Shown here in pieces: positions 1 through 10,463 of a stretch of 47,583 nt of DNA. The position numbers and the translations under genes were made by a program. Location: contig CACIWH010000004.1 in assembly GCA_902590295.1 (NCBI GenBank), positions 1-47,583 on the forward strand, written 5' to 3'. This stretch comes from an uncultured Pelagibacteraceae bacterium. Lineage in GTDB: Bacteria; Pseudomonadota; Alphaproteobacteria; Pelagibacterales; Pelagibacteraceae. A model generated the notes under the pieces. The model worked only from the letters and a program-made list of their open reading frames with translations. It was not told the origin of the DNA and made no database searches. Within the stretch, counting starts at the first letter, position 1; every line of letters starts with the position of its first letter.

Positions 1-621
1 TTTTTTAAATTTTATTGATGTTGATTTCACTCCTATTATTTCATCATCTTTAATATCTTGAAATCCATATATAGTGTCGTAGGCTAATGTCCAAAATATG
101 GCCCCAATATAAAAAATTATTGGAATATAACTAAATTCTGGTTTTATTGAAAACCAAGCAATAATAATTCCATAATTAAAAGTAAATCCCAAAAACAATT
201 GAGGCCAGTATGTATATCTTTTCATCAATGGATAACTAAAAGCAAAAGGCATTGATGCCAAACCTAATATAATAGTTATAAAATTAAATTGTATTAATAT
301 TAGAAATGCGAGTGAACATAATATTGCTACATACACTAAACTTAAATTTACAGATATATTCCCTGACGCGATTGGCCTATTCTTAGTTCTCTCTACAAGT
401 ATATCATACTTCCTATCTAGAATATCATTTACAATACAACCCGCAGACCTCATTAATGTTGCGCCTAAAAAAAAATAAATTAAATATAAAATATATTGTG
501 AATAACCATTAGAAAAATCATTTATTAAAGTAAGACCCCAAGAACAAGGCCAGAATAATAACATTATGCCTATAGGTTTTTTAATCCTAATTAAGTCAAG
601 AAAAAGTTTAAAATCTTTCAT
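1..621 (-). CDS. ubiA: 4-hydroxybenzoate polyprenyltransferase (partial, 3' end outside window)
   Basis: Attaches the polyprenyl tail to 4-hydroxybenzoate in ubiquinone synthesis, in the inner membrane. I translated 207 codons from the ATG at 621; the frame is open to the window edge, so the C-terminus is missing. Both Asp-rich prenyltransferase motifs are visible: NDILDRKYD at residues 65-73 and YDTIYGFQDIKDD at 181-193, with the typical RTKNRP loop after the first. Several hydrophobic helices surround them, as expected for UbiA. It starts divergently from the DUF2721 gene across a 52-base gap holding two GANTC sites. Ubiquinone is the electron donor of the bc1 complex encoded later in the window. 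Family assignment is secure. Confidence 0.93.
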   Translation of the reverse strand, partial: MKDFKLFLDLIRIKKPIGIMLLFWPCSWGLTLINDFSNGYSQYILYLIYFFLGATLMRSAGCIVNDILDRKYDILVERTKNRPIASGNISVNLSLVYVAILCSLAFLILIQFNFITIILGLASMPFAFSYPLMKRYTYWPQLFLGFTFNYGIIIAWFSIKPEFSYIPIIFYIGAIFWTLAYDTIYGFQDIKDDEIIGVKSTSIKFKK

Positions 622-631
622 TATAATTTAC

Positions 632-660
632 TTGTAAATAACAAAGCATCGATTCATAAT
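632..660 (+). promoter_or_regulatory. Putative sigma-70-type promoter of the DUF2721 gene with paired GANTC sites
   Basis: TTGTAA at 632-637 and CATAAT at 655-660 are separated by 17 bases, with the ATG 14 bases further on. GATTC at 651-655 touches the -10 box and a second GATTC at 667-671 lies at the predicted start of transcription. GANTC is the recognition site of CcrM, encoded in this window. The same gap must also contain the ubiA promoter on the other strand. Promoter call is by consensus only. Confidence 0.5.
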
Positions 661-673
661 CAAACTGATTCGT

Positions 674-1081
674 ATGGATATTGATTATACAGTCACTGCT
701 TTAATGTTTCCCGCAATTCCTTTGATCATGGGAGTTTATAGCAACAGGTTTCATACACTTAGCAATCTCATAAGAAAAATTCATGATGAACATGTATTTG
801 AAAAACATACCCCACCTGAGTGGAGAGACCAACTTATTAACTTAAACAATAGGATAAATGTATTAAAATATACAATTATGTTTTCTGCTTTTGGATTTTT
901 GTTCAATATGTTAACAGTCTTTGCTTTATATTTAGAAAAAATATTTGTTGCTAGAATAATTTTCGGATCATGTTGCTTATCTATGATGATATCTATTGTT
1001 TTTTTTATCAGAGAAATACAAATATCTACCAAGGCCTTAAAGCTACATATTTCTGATATGGATGTTCAATTTAAGGAGTAA
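674..1081 (+). CDS. DUF2721 family membrane protein
   Basis: A 135-residue protein of unknown function resembling the DUF2721 family. A short N-terminal hydrophobic stretch (about residues 7-22) is followed by a polar segment containing NRFHTLSNLIRKIHDE, then two predicted membrane helices around residues 62-87 and 90-110, and a short polar tail. The NR-x5-L-x-R arrangement after the first helix is what suggests DUF2721. It is transcribed alone, divergent from ubiA, and its last 11 bases overlap the end of the opposing quinone reductase gene. Nothing in the sequence indicates a substrate; a link to ubiA is only positional. Confidence 0.68.
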   Translation: MDIDYTVTALMFPAIPLIMGVYSNRFHTLSNLIRKIHDEHVFEKHTPPEWRDQLINLNNRINVLKYTIMFSAFGFLFNMLTVFALYLEKIFVARIIFGSCCLSMMISIVFFIREIQISTKALKLHISDMDVQFKE

Positions 1082-2042
1082 TTATTGCAGGTCCCAATAT
1101 TTTACGTCCCTCAAGATCTTTATGTGCCTGTATTGCATCTTTAAGGTTATACTTTTTAAATATTTTAACTTTAACATTCCCATTTTTTACCATTTGAAAT
1201 AGTTTTTCAGATGCCTCATCTAACTCTTCCCTGGTAGCGGTGTAATGTGCAATACTTGGCCTAGTTAAATATAAACCTTTTGGAGCAATTAATTTACCAA
1301 CATCAACTGGATCTAGTTTTCCGGATGCATTACCAAAAGAAACCATCATTCCTCTCATTTTTAAACAGCCTAAAGAATTTTCTAAAGTTACCTTTCCTAC
1401 CCCATCATATACGACTGGCAACCCTTCATTATTAGTAATTTCCATAACCCTATCTTTAAAGTTTTCTTTTGAGTAATTTATTACTTGATCACATCCGTAT
1501 TTTTTCGCTAATTCTATTTTTTCATCAGATCCAACGGTTCCGATAACCTTACATCCTAAACTTTTTGCCCATTGACAAAATATTTGACCAACACCTCCAG
1601 CCGCAGCATGAAATAATATTGTTTGACCATTTTTAACCTCATAAGTTTTGTGTAACAAATAAAAGGTTGTTAAGCCTTTTGTCATTAAACATGCAACTAT
1701 TTCAAGATCAATTCCCTCTGGAACTTTGACCAAATTTTTTGTTGGATATATTCTGTGAGAAGAATAGGAGCCTAATGGTGCAGCAGCATAGGCAACTTTA
1801 TCACCTTCTTTAAAATTTGAAACATCTGCTCCAACTTTTTCAATAATTCCTGCACCTTCTAAACCAATTCCTGAAGGTAGCGGTACAGGATATAAACCTG
1901 ATCTATGGTAAGTATCTATAAAATTTAATCCTATTGCAGAGTGTTTAATTAGCACTTCACCACTCTTTGGATCTTCAAGTTTTAACTCTTTATATTCAAG
2001 AACTTCAGGGCCACCAGTTTTTGAAAAAGATACACTATGCAT
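1071..2042 (-). CDS. NADPH:quinone oxidoreductase (zinc-independent MDR family)
   Basis: Predicted cytoplasmic NAD(P)H-dependent quinone or enone reductase of the medium-chain dehydrogenase superfamily, quinone oxidoreductase branch. The 323-residue length is normal for the family. The N-terminal half carries the GroES-like fold signature GLEGAG (about residues 60-65), and the nucleotide-binding motif AAGGVG lies at 147-152. The cysteine and histidine set that binds zinc in alcohol dehydrogenases is not apparent, which fits the Qor group. Its start shares one base with the end of the upstream pirin gene, so it is the last gene of a five-gene cassette. The true substrate is not deducible. Confidence 0.85.
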   Translation of the reverse strand: MHSVSFSKTGGPEVLEYKELKLEDPKSGEVLIKHSAIGLNFIDTYHRSGLYPVPLPSGIGLEGAGIIEKVGADVSNFKEGDKVAYAAAPLGSYSSHRIYPTKNLVKVPEGIDLEIVACLMTKGLTTFYLLHKTYEVKNGQTILFHAAAGGVGQIFCQWAKSLGCKVIGTVGSDEKIELAKKYGCDQVINYSKENFKDRVMEITNNEGLPVVYDGVGKVTLENSLGCLKMRGMMVSFGNASGKLDPVDVGKLIAPKGLYLTRPSIAHYTATREELDEASEKLFQMVKNGNVKVKIFKKYNLKDAIQAHKDLEGRKILGPAIITP

Positions 2043-2872
2043 TATTTAACAAATGTACCATTATGATAGTCATTAACAGCATCTAAAATCTCTTTTTTAG
2101 TGTTCATCACAAATGGACCACCTCTTGCTATTTCTTCATTTAAGGGTTTTCCAGATATGAGTAGAAATTTAGAATCTGATGTTGCTTTAACTTTTAAGTC
2201 TTTTCCATTATCAAGTAGTATCAATGTACTATCTTTAATTTTATCGTGCACCTTGCTTCCAATTTTTATTTCTCCATTAATTAAATATATAAAAGAATTG
2301 TGTGTCTCAGGAATATCAATCTCAAACTCTTTATCTTTTTTAAGCTCTACATCAAAATAAATAGGCTCTACATTATGACCCTTTACTGGACCTTCTGCTT
2401 TTTCAAATTTTCCGGCTATAGTTTTTACTTGCTTGTCTTGATCTTTATGGATGCTCATTTTATCTGCCTTAATAAAAATATATTCAGGCTTGCTCATTTT
2501 TAATTTAGCTGGCATATTTATCCATAACTGAAATCCATGAAGTTTTCCCTCTTTCATGGCCGGCATTTCAGAATGAATAATACCACTTCCGGTTTTCATC
2601 CATTGGACATCACCAGCAGTCATTTTCCCTTTGCCGCCAGTACTGTCCTCATGTTCAAAATCTCCATTTAGCATATATGTAACAGTTTCAATTCCTCTGT
2701 GTGGATGTGGAGGAAATCCTGCAACATAATCCTCACTATTTTCAGAACCAAATTCATCTAACATTAAGAATGGATCATAATAATTTGGCTCAACACCGAT
2801 ACTTCTTTTTAACTTTACACCGGCACCATCTGATGCATTAGTTGGTTTTACAATTTTGCTTACTTCAATCAT
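2042..2872 (-). CDS. Pirin family protein (cupin)
   Basis: A two-cupin protein of the pirin family, whose bacterial members bind iron and in some cases act as quercetin dioxygenases. I start it at the ATG at 2872 (276 residues) because an extension to 2899 would overlap the upstream doxX-like gene. In this numbering the probable metal ligands are H56 and H58 (in HPHRGIETVTY), H100 and E102 (in IIHSEMP), the canonical pirin pattern. The C-terminal cupin ends in a FVMNTKKEI segment that is also conserved in pirins. It is translationally coupled to the downstream quinone reductase. A role in handling quinones or electrophiles is inference from context. Confidence 0.88.
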   Translation of the reverse strand: MIEVSKIVKPTNASDGAGVKLKRSIGVEPNYYDPFLMLDEFGSENSEDYVAGFPPHPHRGIETVTYMLNGDFEHEDSTGGKGKMTAGDVQWMKTGSGIIHSEMPAMKEGKLHGFQLWINMPAKLKMSKPEYIFIKADKMSIHKDQDKQVKTIAGKFEKAEGPVKGHNVEPIYFDVELKKDKEFEIDIPETHNSFIYLINGEIKIGSKVHDKIKDSTLILLDNGKDLKVKATSDSKFLLISGKPLNEEIARGGPFVMNTKKEILDAVNDYHNGTFVK

Positions 2873-2876
2873 TGGA

Positions 2877-3263
2877 TTAATTGTTTCCTTTAATAACAAA
2901 ATATAAACTTATCAGAAAGAGAAATATTTGCTCACTAGTGAAAAGTTTTGTTGTAAAAAACCAATCTGGATGGCCAATAACAAATACATTGATCATTATG
3001 ATTGTAATAGTAAAAGCACTTAATCTTGTTAGAAAATTTCCAATTGGTCCTTTTATAAATCCACTTATAATTAATAATATTCCAGATCCAACTTCTGATA
3101 TAGCAACAACAGACGATAAAAGTGGCGATAAACCAAAATATTCTATTAATCCAGTTGGCGGTAAAGGAAACTTAAAATATCCATGTATAATAAATGCTAC
3201 ACCTAAACCCAATCTTAAAAACCAAGGTGCAATAAAATTTAATTTACTAAATAAGTTTTCCAT
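2877..3263 (-). CDS. DoxX family membrane protein
   Basis: A 128-residue integral membrane protein with four predicted hydrophobic segments and the DoxX-type N-terminus: a helix starting PWFLRLGLGVAFIIHGYFKF followed by a loop and a helix rich in small residues. DoxX proteins were first seen as a subunit of an archaeal thiosulfate:quinone oxidoreductase, but most bacterial members have no assigned function. It lies four bases after the CDGSH gene and directly before pirin; DoxX-pirin neighbours are common in bacteria. I infer a membrane component of the same redox-related cassette but cannot name a reaction. Confidence 0.8.
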   Translation of the reverse strand: MENLFSKLNFIAPWFLRLGLGVAFIIHGYFKFPLPPTGLIEYFGLSPLLSSVVAISEVGSGILLIISGFIKGPIGNFLTRLSAFTITIIMINVFVIGHPDWFFTTKLFTSEQIFLFLISLYFVIKGNN

Positions 3264-3266
3264 AAG

Positions 3267-3503
3267 TTATTTGTTATGAGAGCCATCACAAAATGGCTGA
3301 TTTTTAGTTTGTTTACAAGCACAAAAAAATAATTTTTTTGTCACATCAGCTTTAAAAGCTATTGGTTTAAATTCGGTTCCTTTATGTGAGCCATCACACA
3401 ATGGTTGTTTTAAACTTTTTCCACAGCTACACCAAAAATAAGATTTTCCTTCTTCAACTTCCAAAGCGATCGCACTATCTCCTGCTCTAATAGGTTGTTT
3501 CAT
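3267..3503 (-). CDS. Double CDGSH iron-sulfur domain protein
   Basis: A 78-residue protein consisting almost wholly of two CDGSH zinc-finger-like domains, each expected to hold a 2Fe-2S cluster with three Cys and one His. Domain 1 ligands are C25, C27, C36 and H40; domain 2 ligands are C61, C63, C72 and H76, all present. No membrane anchor is visible, unlike mitoNEET, so it is probably a soluble electron or cluster carrier. It overlaps the end of the upstream dehalogenase gene by four bases and precedes the doxX-like gene by three, so translation is probably coupled. The partner protein is unknown. Confidence 0.9.
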   Translation of the reverse strand: MKQPIRAGDSAIALEVEEGKSYFWCSCGKSLKQPLCDGSHKGTEFKPIAFKADVTKKLFFCACKQTKNQPFCDGSHNK

Positions 3504-4171
3504 TTTTTTAAAATTAGTTTTAATAATTCATTAAGATTATTTATTTCATTATGAGGAATATAATCAAGTTTGTCAAAAATATTTTTGTTTCTGTTTAGCC
3601 AAATAGCATTGAAACCAAAATTTCCAGCACCAGAAACATCCCAAGTATTAGCACTTAGAAATGCAACTTCATTTTTTTTAACTTTATACTTTTTTATGGG
3701 CATATCATACACTTTTTCGTCTGGCTTATAAATTCCAACTTCTTCAATTGAAAATATATCATCGAACATTTTTTCTAGATTATTACTTTTTACCAACCCA
3801 TCTAGGAGATTGGGAGTACCATTTGAGAGTATTGAAATTTTATATTTTTTTTCTTTAAGATTTTTTAAAACTTCTTTTACTTCTGGAAAAGTATTTAAAA
3901 TTTTATAAAGATTTAACAACTCTGATCTCATATTAGGATCAATTTTAAATGCTAACAAAGATTTATCTAAACTATCTTCTGTAACTTGCCAAAAATCTTT
4001 ATGCCTTTTCATCAGACTTCTTAACCAAGTATACTCTAACTGAGTGGTTCTCCAATAATTAGCAAAGCTCTCCCATTTATCACCAATTTTTTCTTTACAT
4101 TTTTCTGCAGCAGAATTTACATCAAAAAGAGTGCCATAAGCGTCAAAAATTATTACCTTAATTTTTTTCAT
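3500..4171 (-). CDS. Haloacid dehalogenase, type II (L-2-haloacid dehalogenase-like HAD hydrolase)
   Basis: Predicted cytoplasmic hydrolase of the HAD superfamily, type II 2-haloacid dehalogenase subgroup. The active-site set of that group is complete: nucleophile D10 and T14 in FDAYGTLFD, R41, S116-N117, K149, Y155, and S173, N175, D178 in the FLSANTWD segment. Length (223) is normal. The presence of R41 and the SxNxxD motif is what separates it from phosphatases of the same fold. It is the first gene of the five-gene cassette and starts 21 bases from the divergent rsmE. Whether it acts on haloacids in this organism is not shown by sequence. Confidence 0.86.
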   Translation of the reverse strand: MKKIKVIIFDAYGTLFDVNSAAEKCKEKIGDKWESFANYWRTTQLEYTWLRSLMKRHKDFWQVTEDSLDKSLLAFKIDPNMRSELLNLYKILNTFPEVKEVLKNLKEKKYKISILSNGTPNLLDGLVKSNNLEKMFDDIFSIEEVGIYKPDEKVYDMPIKKYKVKKNEVAFLSANTWDVSGAGNFGFNAIWLNRNKNIFDKLDYIPHNEINNLNELLKLILKK

Positions 4172-4192
4172 AAAAAAGTTTAGTATTACACT

Positions 4193-4900
4193 ATGAACAA
4201 TATTAGATTATTTTTCAAAGAAAGTTTATCTAATAATTTAACTGGTAAATTAAATAAAGATCAATCCCATTATTTGTTAAAAGTTATGAGAATAAAAAAA
4301 GGTGATTACTTTAATTTATTCAATGAAAATGGAGAATGGGTTGCTCATCTTGAAAGTATTAAATCTGGATTTATAAATTTTAGACTTGGAAAACAAATAA
4401 GATCAAAAGAACATAAAAATGAGTTATGGCTTGCTTTTTCCCCGATCAAATCAAACTTTTTTAATTTCATGATACAAAAATCTACAGAATTAGGTGTAAC
4501 AAAATTTATTCCAATTATTTTTGATAGAACAATTGTTCGAAAAATAAATCTAGATAGGTTAAGAAAAATAATTGTTGAAGCAAGCGAACAGTCCAATCAG
4601 ATAAATATTCCTAGCATCGAAGAACCAACAACATTAAAAAAATTTCTTAATAAAAATAAAGAAAATATAAATCTAATTTTAACAGATTTAAATTCAAAAA
4701 CTAAAAAACTAGATAAGGATAAATTATTATCAAAATCTAATTGTGTAATCATTGGCCCAGAGGGAGATTTCTCAGAATCTGAAAGAGTTGAAATTGGAAA
4801 ATTTAAGGGTATTTATAAGTTGAGTTTAGGTGAAAATATATTGAGGGCTGAAACAGCAGCAATATCAGCATTATCTATAGTAGGTTATGAGTTAAATTGA
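4193..4900 (+). CDS. rsmE: 16S rRNA (uracil-1498-N3)-methyltransferase RsmE
   Basis: Methylates U1498 of 16S rRNA using S-adenosylmethionine. The 235-residue protein has an N-terminal PUA-like segment and a C-terminal SPOUT (knotted) domain with the diagnostic GPEGDF at residues 188-193 and LGENILRAETA at 212-222. The start ATG lies 21 bases from the divergent dehalogenase gene, so its promoter must lie partly inside that gene. It is the first gene of the plus-strand run that continues into the cytochrome oxidase operon; the next reading frame begins 59 bases after its stop. Confidence 0.93.
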   Translation: MNNIRLFFKESLSNNLTGKLNKDQSHYLLKVMRIKKGDYFNLFNENGEWVAHLESIKSGFINFRLGKQIRSKEHKNELWLAFSPIKSNFFNFMIQKSTELGVTKFIPIIFDRTIVRKINLDRLRKIIVEASEQSNQINIPSIEEPTTLKKFLNKNKENINLILTDLNSKTKKLDKDKLLSKSNCVIIGPEGDFSESERVEIGKFKGIYKLSLGENILRAETAAISALSIVGYELN

Positions 4901-4959
4901 TAAATTGTCGCGAAATCTTAAGTGTAATTTCTATAAAATCACTTTATATAGTTTTAAAG

Positions 4960-7414
<2,455 letters not shown>

Positions 7415-7429
7415 TTTAAAAGTAATTAA

Positions 7430-8341
7430 ATGAACGCTCTAAACTCATTATTAAAAAGAAATCTACTTGGTGAGATTAAACTATTTAATGGTTTAATTGA
7501 TCTTATGAAACCTAGGGTGATGTCCTTAGTAATTTTCACCTGTGCGGTAGGATTACTTACAGCACCAAATCAAATATCAATCTTTGATGCAATTATAAGC
7601 ATAGGTTTTGTTACATTGGGTGCTGGAGCAGCTGGTGCTTTGAATATGTGGTATGAAGCGGATCTTGATAAATTAATGTCAAGAACATGTTTAAGACCAA
7701 TCCCCACTGGAAAAGTAAACAAGTCACAAGCTTTAATTTTTGGATTATCTTTAACTTTAATTTCAATTTATGGATTGTATTACTTTTCAAATCTTTTATC
7801 TGCCTTTATACTTTTTTTTACCATTTTCTTTTATGTTGTTGTTTATACAGTTTGGTTAAAAAGAAGAACGCCTCAAAATATTGTAATAGGTGGCGCTGCA
7901 GGCGCATTACCTCCAGTTATAGGCTGGACAATCGCAACGGGCAATTTATCATTAGAAGCAATTTCGTTTTTCCTAATTATATTTTTCTGGACACCCTCAC
8001 ATTTTTGGGCCCTTAGTCTCTACAAAGCAGAAGATTATAGATTGGCAAAAATACCAATGTTACCAGTTATAAGTGGAGTACAAAATACCAAAATAAATAT
8101 ACTTATTTATTCGCTAATTTTGTTGCCAGTATTGTATTTGCCATACCATATTGGTTTTGTAGGAAACTTTTTTGCATTATTTTGTTTACCTTTAACAATA
8201 TATTATAACTATATCTGTTTTGATCTTTACAAAGACGAAAAGCACAAATTTAATATTTTAAAAGCCAAAAAGGTTTTTAGTTATTCGATAATCTATTTGT
8301 TTGCAATTTTTGTATTATTTTTAGTTGATAATTTCGTATGA
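7430..8341 (+). CDS. ctaB: Protoheme IX farnesyltransferase (heme O synthase)
   Basis: Membrane prenyltransferase that adds a farnesyl group to heme b, the first step to heme a for the oxidase encoded alongside. The 303-residue protein has the UbiA-superfamily layout: about nine hydrophobic helices with an Asp-rich motif in ALNMWYEADLDKLMSRT followed by RPIPTG. It sits inside the oxidase operon between ctaD and the small coxF-like frame, whose ATG overlaps its stop. The heme a synthase ctaA, needed for the next step, is not in the window. Confidence 0.94.
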   Translation: MNALNSLLKRNLLGEIKLFNGLIDLMKPRVMSLVIFTCAVGLLTAPNQISIFDAIISIGFVTLGAGAAGALNMWYEADLDKLMSRTCLRPIPTGKVNKSQALIFGLSLTLISIYGLYYFSNLLSAFILFFTIFFYVVVYTVWLKRRTPQNIVIGGAAGALPPVIGWTIATGNLSLEAISFFLIIFFWTPSHFWALSLYKAEDYRLAKIPMLPVISGVQNTKINILIYSLILLPVLYLPYHIGFVGNFFALFCLPLTIYYNYICFDLYKDEKHKFNILKAKKVFSYSIIYLFAIFVLFLVDNFV

Positions 8342-8463
8342 TGGAAATTGATAAAAAAGTAAAAAAGAAAAATCTTTTAACAGGAATTGGACTTGTTGTT
8401 TTTATAATCTTATTATTTATTTTCACTTTGTATAATGTTGGTGTATTTGAGAGAGTAATATGA
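8338..8463 (+). CDS. Small CoxF-like membrane protein of the oxidase operon
   Basis: A 41-codon frame starting with two Met codons (8338 and 8341). It has a basic N-terminus (KKVKKKN), one strong hydrophobic helix from about residue 13 to 32, and a short tail ending VFERVI. Both ends overlap neighbours in the ATGA fashion: its start overlaps the ctaB stop and its stop overlaps the ctaG start at 8460. Many alphaproteobacteria carry a short protein called CoxF at exactly this place between ctaB and ctaG. The assignment rests on position, size and topology; the sequence itself is too short to prove it. Confidence 0.72.
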   Translation: MMEIDKKVKKKNLLTGIGLVVFIILLFIFTLYNVGVFERVI

Positions 8464-9008
8464 TATCAAAAAAAAAATTAACACCTCTATTACTATCTTT
8501 CATATTTTTGTTAATGTTAGGTATGTCATTTGCCGCTGTTCCGTTATATGACCTTTTTTGTCGTGTAACTGGTTTTGGAGGTACAACGCAAATTTCTAAG
8601 GATATACCAAAAATCGTAATAGATAAGCCCGTATCTGTAAGATTGGATACCAATGTTCAAACTGATTTATCTTGGAACTTTAATACTGAAAACAACTTGG
8701 TTGATGTCAAACCAGGCAAAGTTTACAAAGTAAACTTCGTAGTTGAGAACTTTAGTAAAGATCCTACTAGTGGTGTTGCAAGTTATAACGTTTCTCCATC
8801 TTCATTCGGTCCATACTTTAACAAATTAGGATGCTTTTGTTTTGAAAAACAAACTTTAAATCCTGGAGAGAAAAAAAGTTATTTCATGACTTTTTATCTT
8901 GATCCAGAAGTAGTAAATGATCCAAAAACAAAAAATGTAAGTGATGTTACTTTGTCATATACTTTCTTCTCATCAGATTATTATAAACAAACTAAGGTAA
9001 TAAAATAA
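8460..9008 (+). CDS. ctaG: Cytochrome c oxidase assembly protein CtaG/Cox11
   Basis: Periplasmic copper chaperone, tethered by one N-terminal helix (residues about 8-27), that delivers copper to the CuB site of subunit I. The 182-residue protein shows the Cox11 hallmarks: VPLYDLFCRVTGFGG just after the helix (C34) and the copper-binding pair C125-x-C127 in the CFCFE motif, followed by a Gly-Glu-rich loop and FYLDPE. Overlaps the upstream coxF-like stop by four bases and abuts ctaE without a spacer, supporting co-translation in the oxidase operon. Confidence 0.95.
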   Translation: MISKKKLTPLLLSFIFLLMLGMSFAAVPLYDLFCRVTGFGGTTQISKDIPKIVIDKPVSVRLDTNVQTDLSWNFNTENNLVDVKPGKVYKVNFVVENFSKDPTSGVASYNVSPSSFGPYFNKLGCFCFEKQTLNPGEKKSYFMTFYLDPEVVNDPKTKNVSDVTLSYTFFSSDYYKQTKVIK

Positions 9009-9800
9009 ATGTCTGCAAAAGATCAAAAACATGATTACCATCTAGTAGACCCAAGTCCTTGGCCAATTTATACTTCATTCGCAACGTTAATAACTGCTAT
9101 TGGTACCGTCTATTATTTTCACTCAAAAGTTATGTGGGCTATGCTTTTTGGTTTTGCTCTTTTAATTTATGGTGCTTTCATGTGGTTCAGAGATGTTGTT
9201 AATGAAGCAGAACATCAAGGACATCATACCCCAGTAGTTCAAATTCATCATAGGTATGGAATGACATTATTCATTGCGTCTGAAGTCATGTTTTTTGTTG
9301 CCTGGTTTTGGGCTTATTTCGATGCAAGTCTTTTTCCAGGTGAATTTGTAGGCAATGTTTGGCCTCCAAAAGATATTGAAACTTTTGATCCTTGGGACAT
9401 TCCTTTAATTAATACTTTAGTTTTGTTGTTGTCAGGTACAACGGTAACATGGTCCCACCACGCTTTACTTGAAGATGATAGAAAAAGTTTTATTCAAGGT
9501 TTGTGGCTCACAGTTATATTAGGCGCATGTTTCACTGCATTGCAAATTTATGAATATCAGCATGCAAGCTTCAATTTCTCTGGTCATATATATGGTGCAA
9601 CATTTTATATGGCAACTGGTTTCCACGGTTTTCATGTTTTAGTTGGAACTATATTTTTAGCAGTATGTTTATGGAGAGGTAAACTTGGTCATTTTAATAA
9701 AGATCATCATTTTGGCTTTGAAGCGGCAGCATGGTATTGGCATTTTGTTGATGTAGTTTGGCTATTTTTATTTGCAGCAATATATATTTGGGGCAGTTAA
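9009..9800 (+). CDS. ctaE: Cytochrome c oxidase subunit III
   Basis: Third core subunit of the aa3 oxidase, with seven predicted membrane helices in 263 residues. The family segments are easily seen: HPYHLVDPSPWP-type N-terminus (here HDYHLVDPSPWP), HHRYGMTLFIASEVMFFVAWFW, FYMATGFHGFHV and the C-terminal WYWHFVDVVWLFLF. The ATG abuts the stop of ctaG. The upstream stretch contains AAGG about fourteen bases before the ATG, a weak ribosome-binding candidate; coupling to ctaG is more likely. Confidence 0.97.
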   Translation: MSAKDQKHDYHLVDPSPWPIYTSFATLITAIGTVYYFHSKVMWAMLFGFALLIYGAFMWFRDVVNEAEHQGHHTPVVQIHHRYGMTLFIASEVMFFVAWFWAYFDASLFPGEFVGNVWPPKDIETFDPWDIPLINTLVLLLSGTTVTWSHHALLEDDRKSFIQGLWLTVILGACFTALQIYEYQHASFNFSGHIYGATFYMATGFHGFHVLVGTIFLAVCLWRGKLGHFNKDHHFGFEAAAWYWHFVDVVWLFLFAAIYIWGS

Positions 9801-9806
9801 TTAATA

Positions 9807-10463
9807 TTGAAAAATAAATTAGCATTTTCATTATTTGTATACTTTTTTATTTTAGTATTTTTATCATTAGGCGTTTGGCAAATGATAAGACTTGATTGGA
9901 AGTTAACATTAATAAAACAAATTAATCAGTCATTAGATAGTGAACCATCTGAATTTAATGGCACAAATTTAACAAATTTTAGAAGTATAAAATTTGTAGG
10001 TAAAATTGACTATAATAATCAGATTTATCTTTACAGTTTAAATGAAAAAGGAGCCCCAGGTTTTGATTTAATTAATCCTATTATAATAAACAATAAATTT
10101 TTTTTAGTTAATCGTGGATGGGTACCTAGAAATCAAAAAGGTAAAAAATTTCAATTAAACGATAAAAATTTCACAGCAATATTAAAAGAAAAATCCAAAT
10201 TCAATTATTTTAAGCCCGAAAACGATTTAGAGAATAATTATTGGTTTACACTAAATGATGAAGATTTAAATAAGTTTACAGGAAAATTATTTCCTAATTA
10301 TATAATTTACTTGAACAATAGAGTTAATGATAAAAATTACCCTCTTCAAAAAAATATAACAGCAAATATTTCAAATAATCACCTAAAATATGCACTGACA
10401 TGGTTTTCATTAGCGATTTCAATATTTTTAATATATTTGTATTTTAGGAAAAAAAATTATTGA
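9807..10463 (+). CDS. SURF1 family cytochrome oxidase assembly protein
   Basis: Membrane protein with an N-terminal helix (about residues 5-22) and a C-terminal helix (about 193-212) flanking a periplasmic domain, the SURF1 topology. LGVWQMIRLDWK after the first helix and FLVNRGWVPRNQKGK in the middle are family motifs. SURF1 helps insert heme a into subunit I. The best start is a TTG at 9807, six bases after ctaE; no ATG lies upstream in frame. The stop overlaps the thrC ATG (TGATG). Function in this organism is inferred from family and operon position. Confidence 0.88.
   Translation: MKNKLAFSLFVYFFILVFLSLGVWQMIRLDWKLTLIKQINQSLDSEPSEFNGTNLTNFRSIKFVGKIDYNNQIYLYSLNEKGAPGFDLINPIIINNKFFLVNRGWVPRNQKGKKFQLNDKNFTAILKEKSKFNYFKPENDLENNYWFTLNDEDLNKFTGKLFPNYIIYLNNRVNDKNYPLQKNITANISNNHLKYALTWFSLAISIFLIYLYFRKKNY

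Noticed and set aside
2881..3279. 132-codon open frame on the plus strand opposite the doxX-like gene
   Set aside because: It mirrors the codon structure of a clear membrane protein on the other strand, has no family resemblance and lies within a tight minus-strand cassette.
4897..4959. TTG-initiated 21-residue extension of subunit II
   Set aside because: It would put a non-signal segment before an otherwise perfect signal peptide; the ATG at 4960 is the better start.
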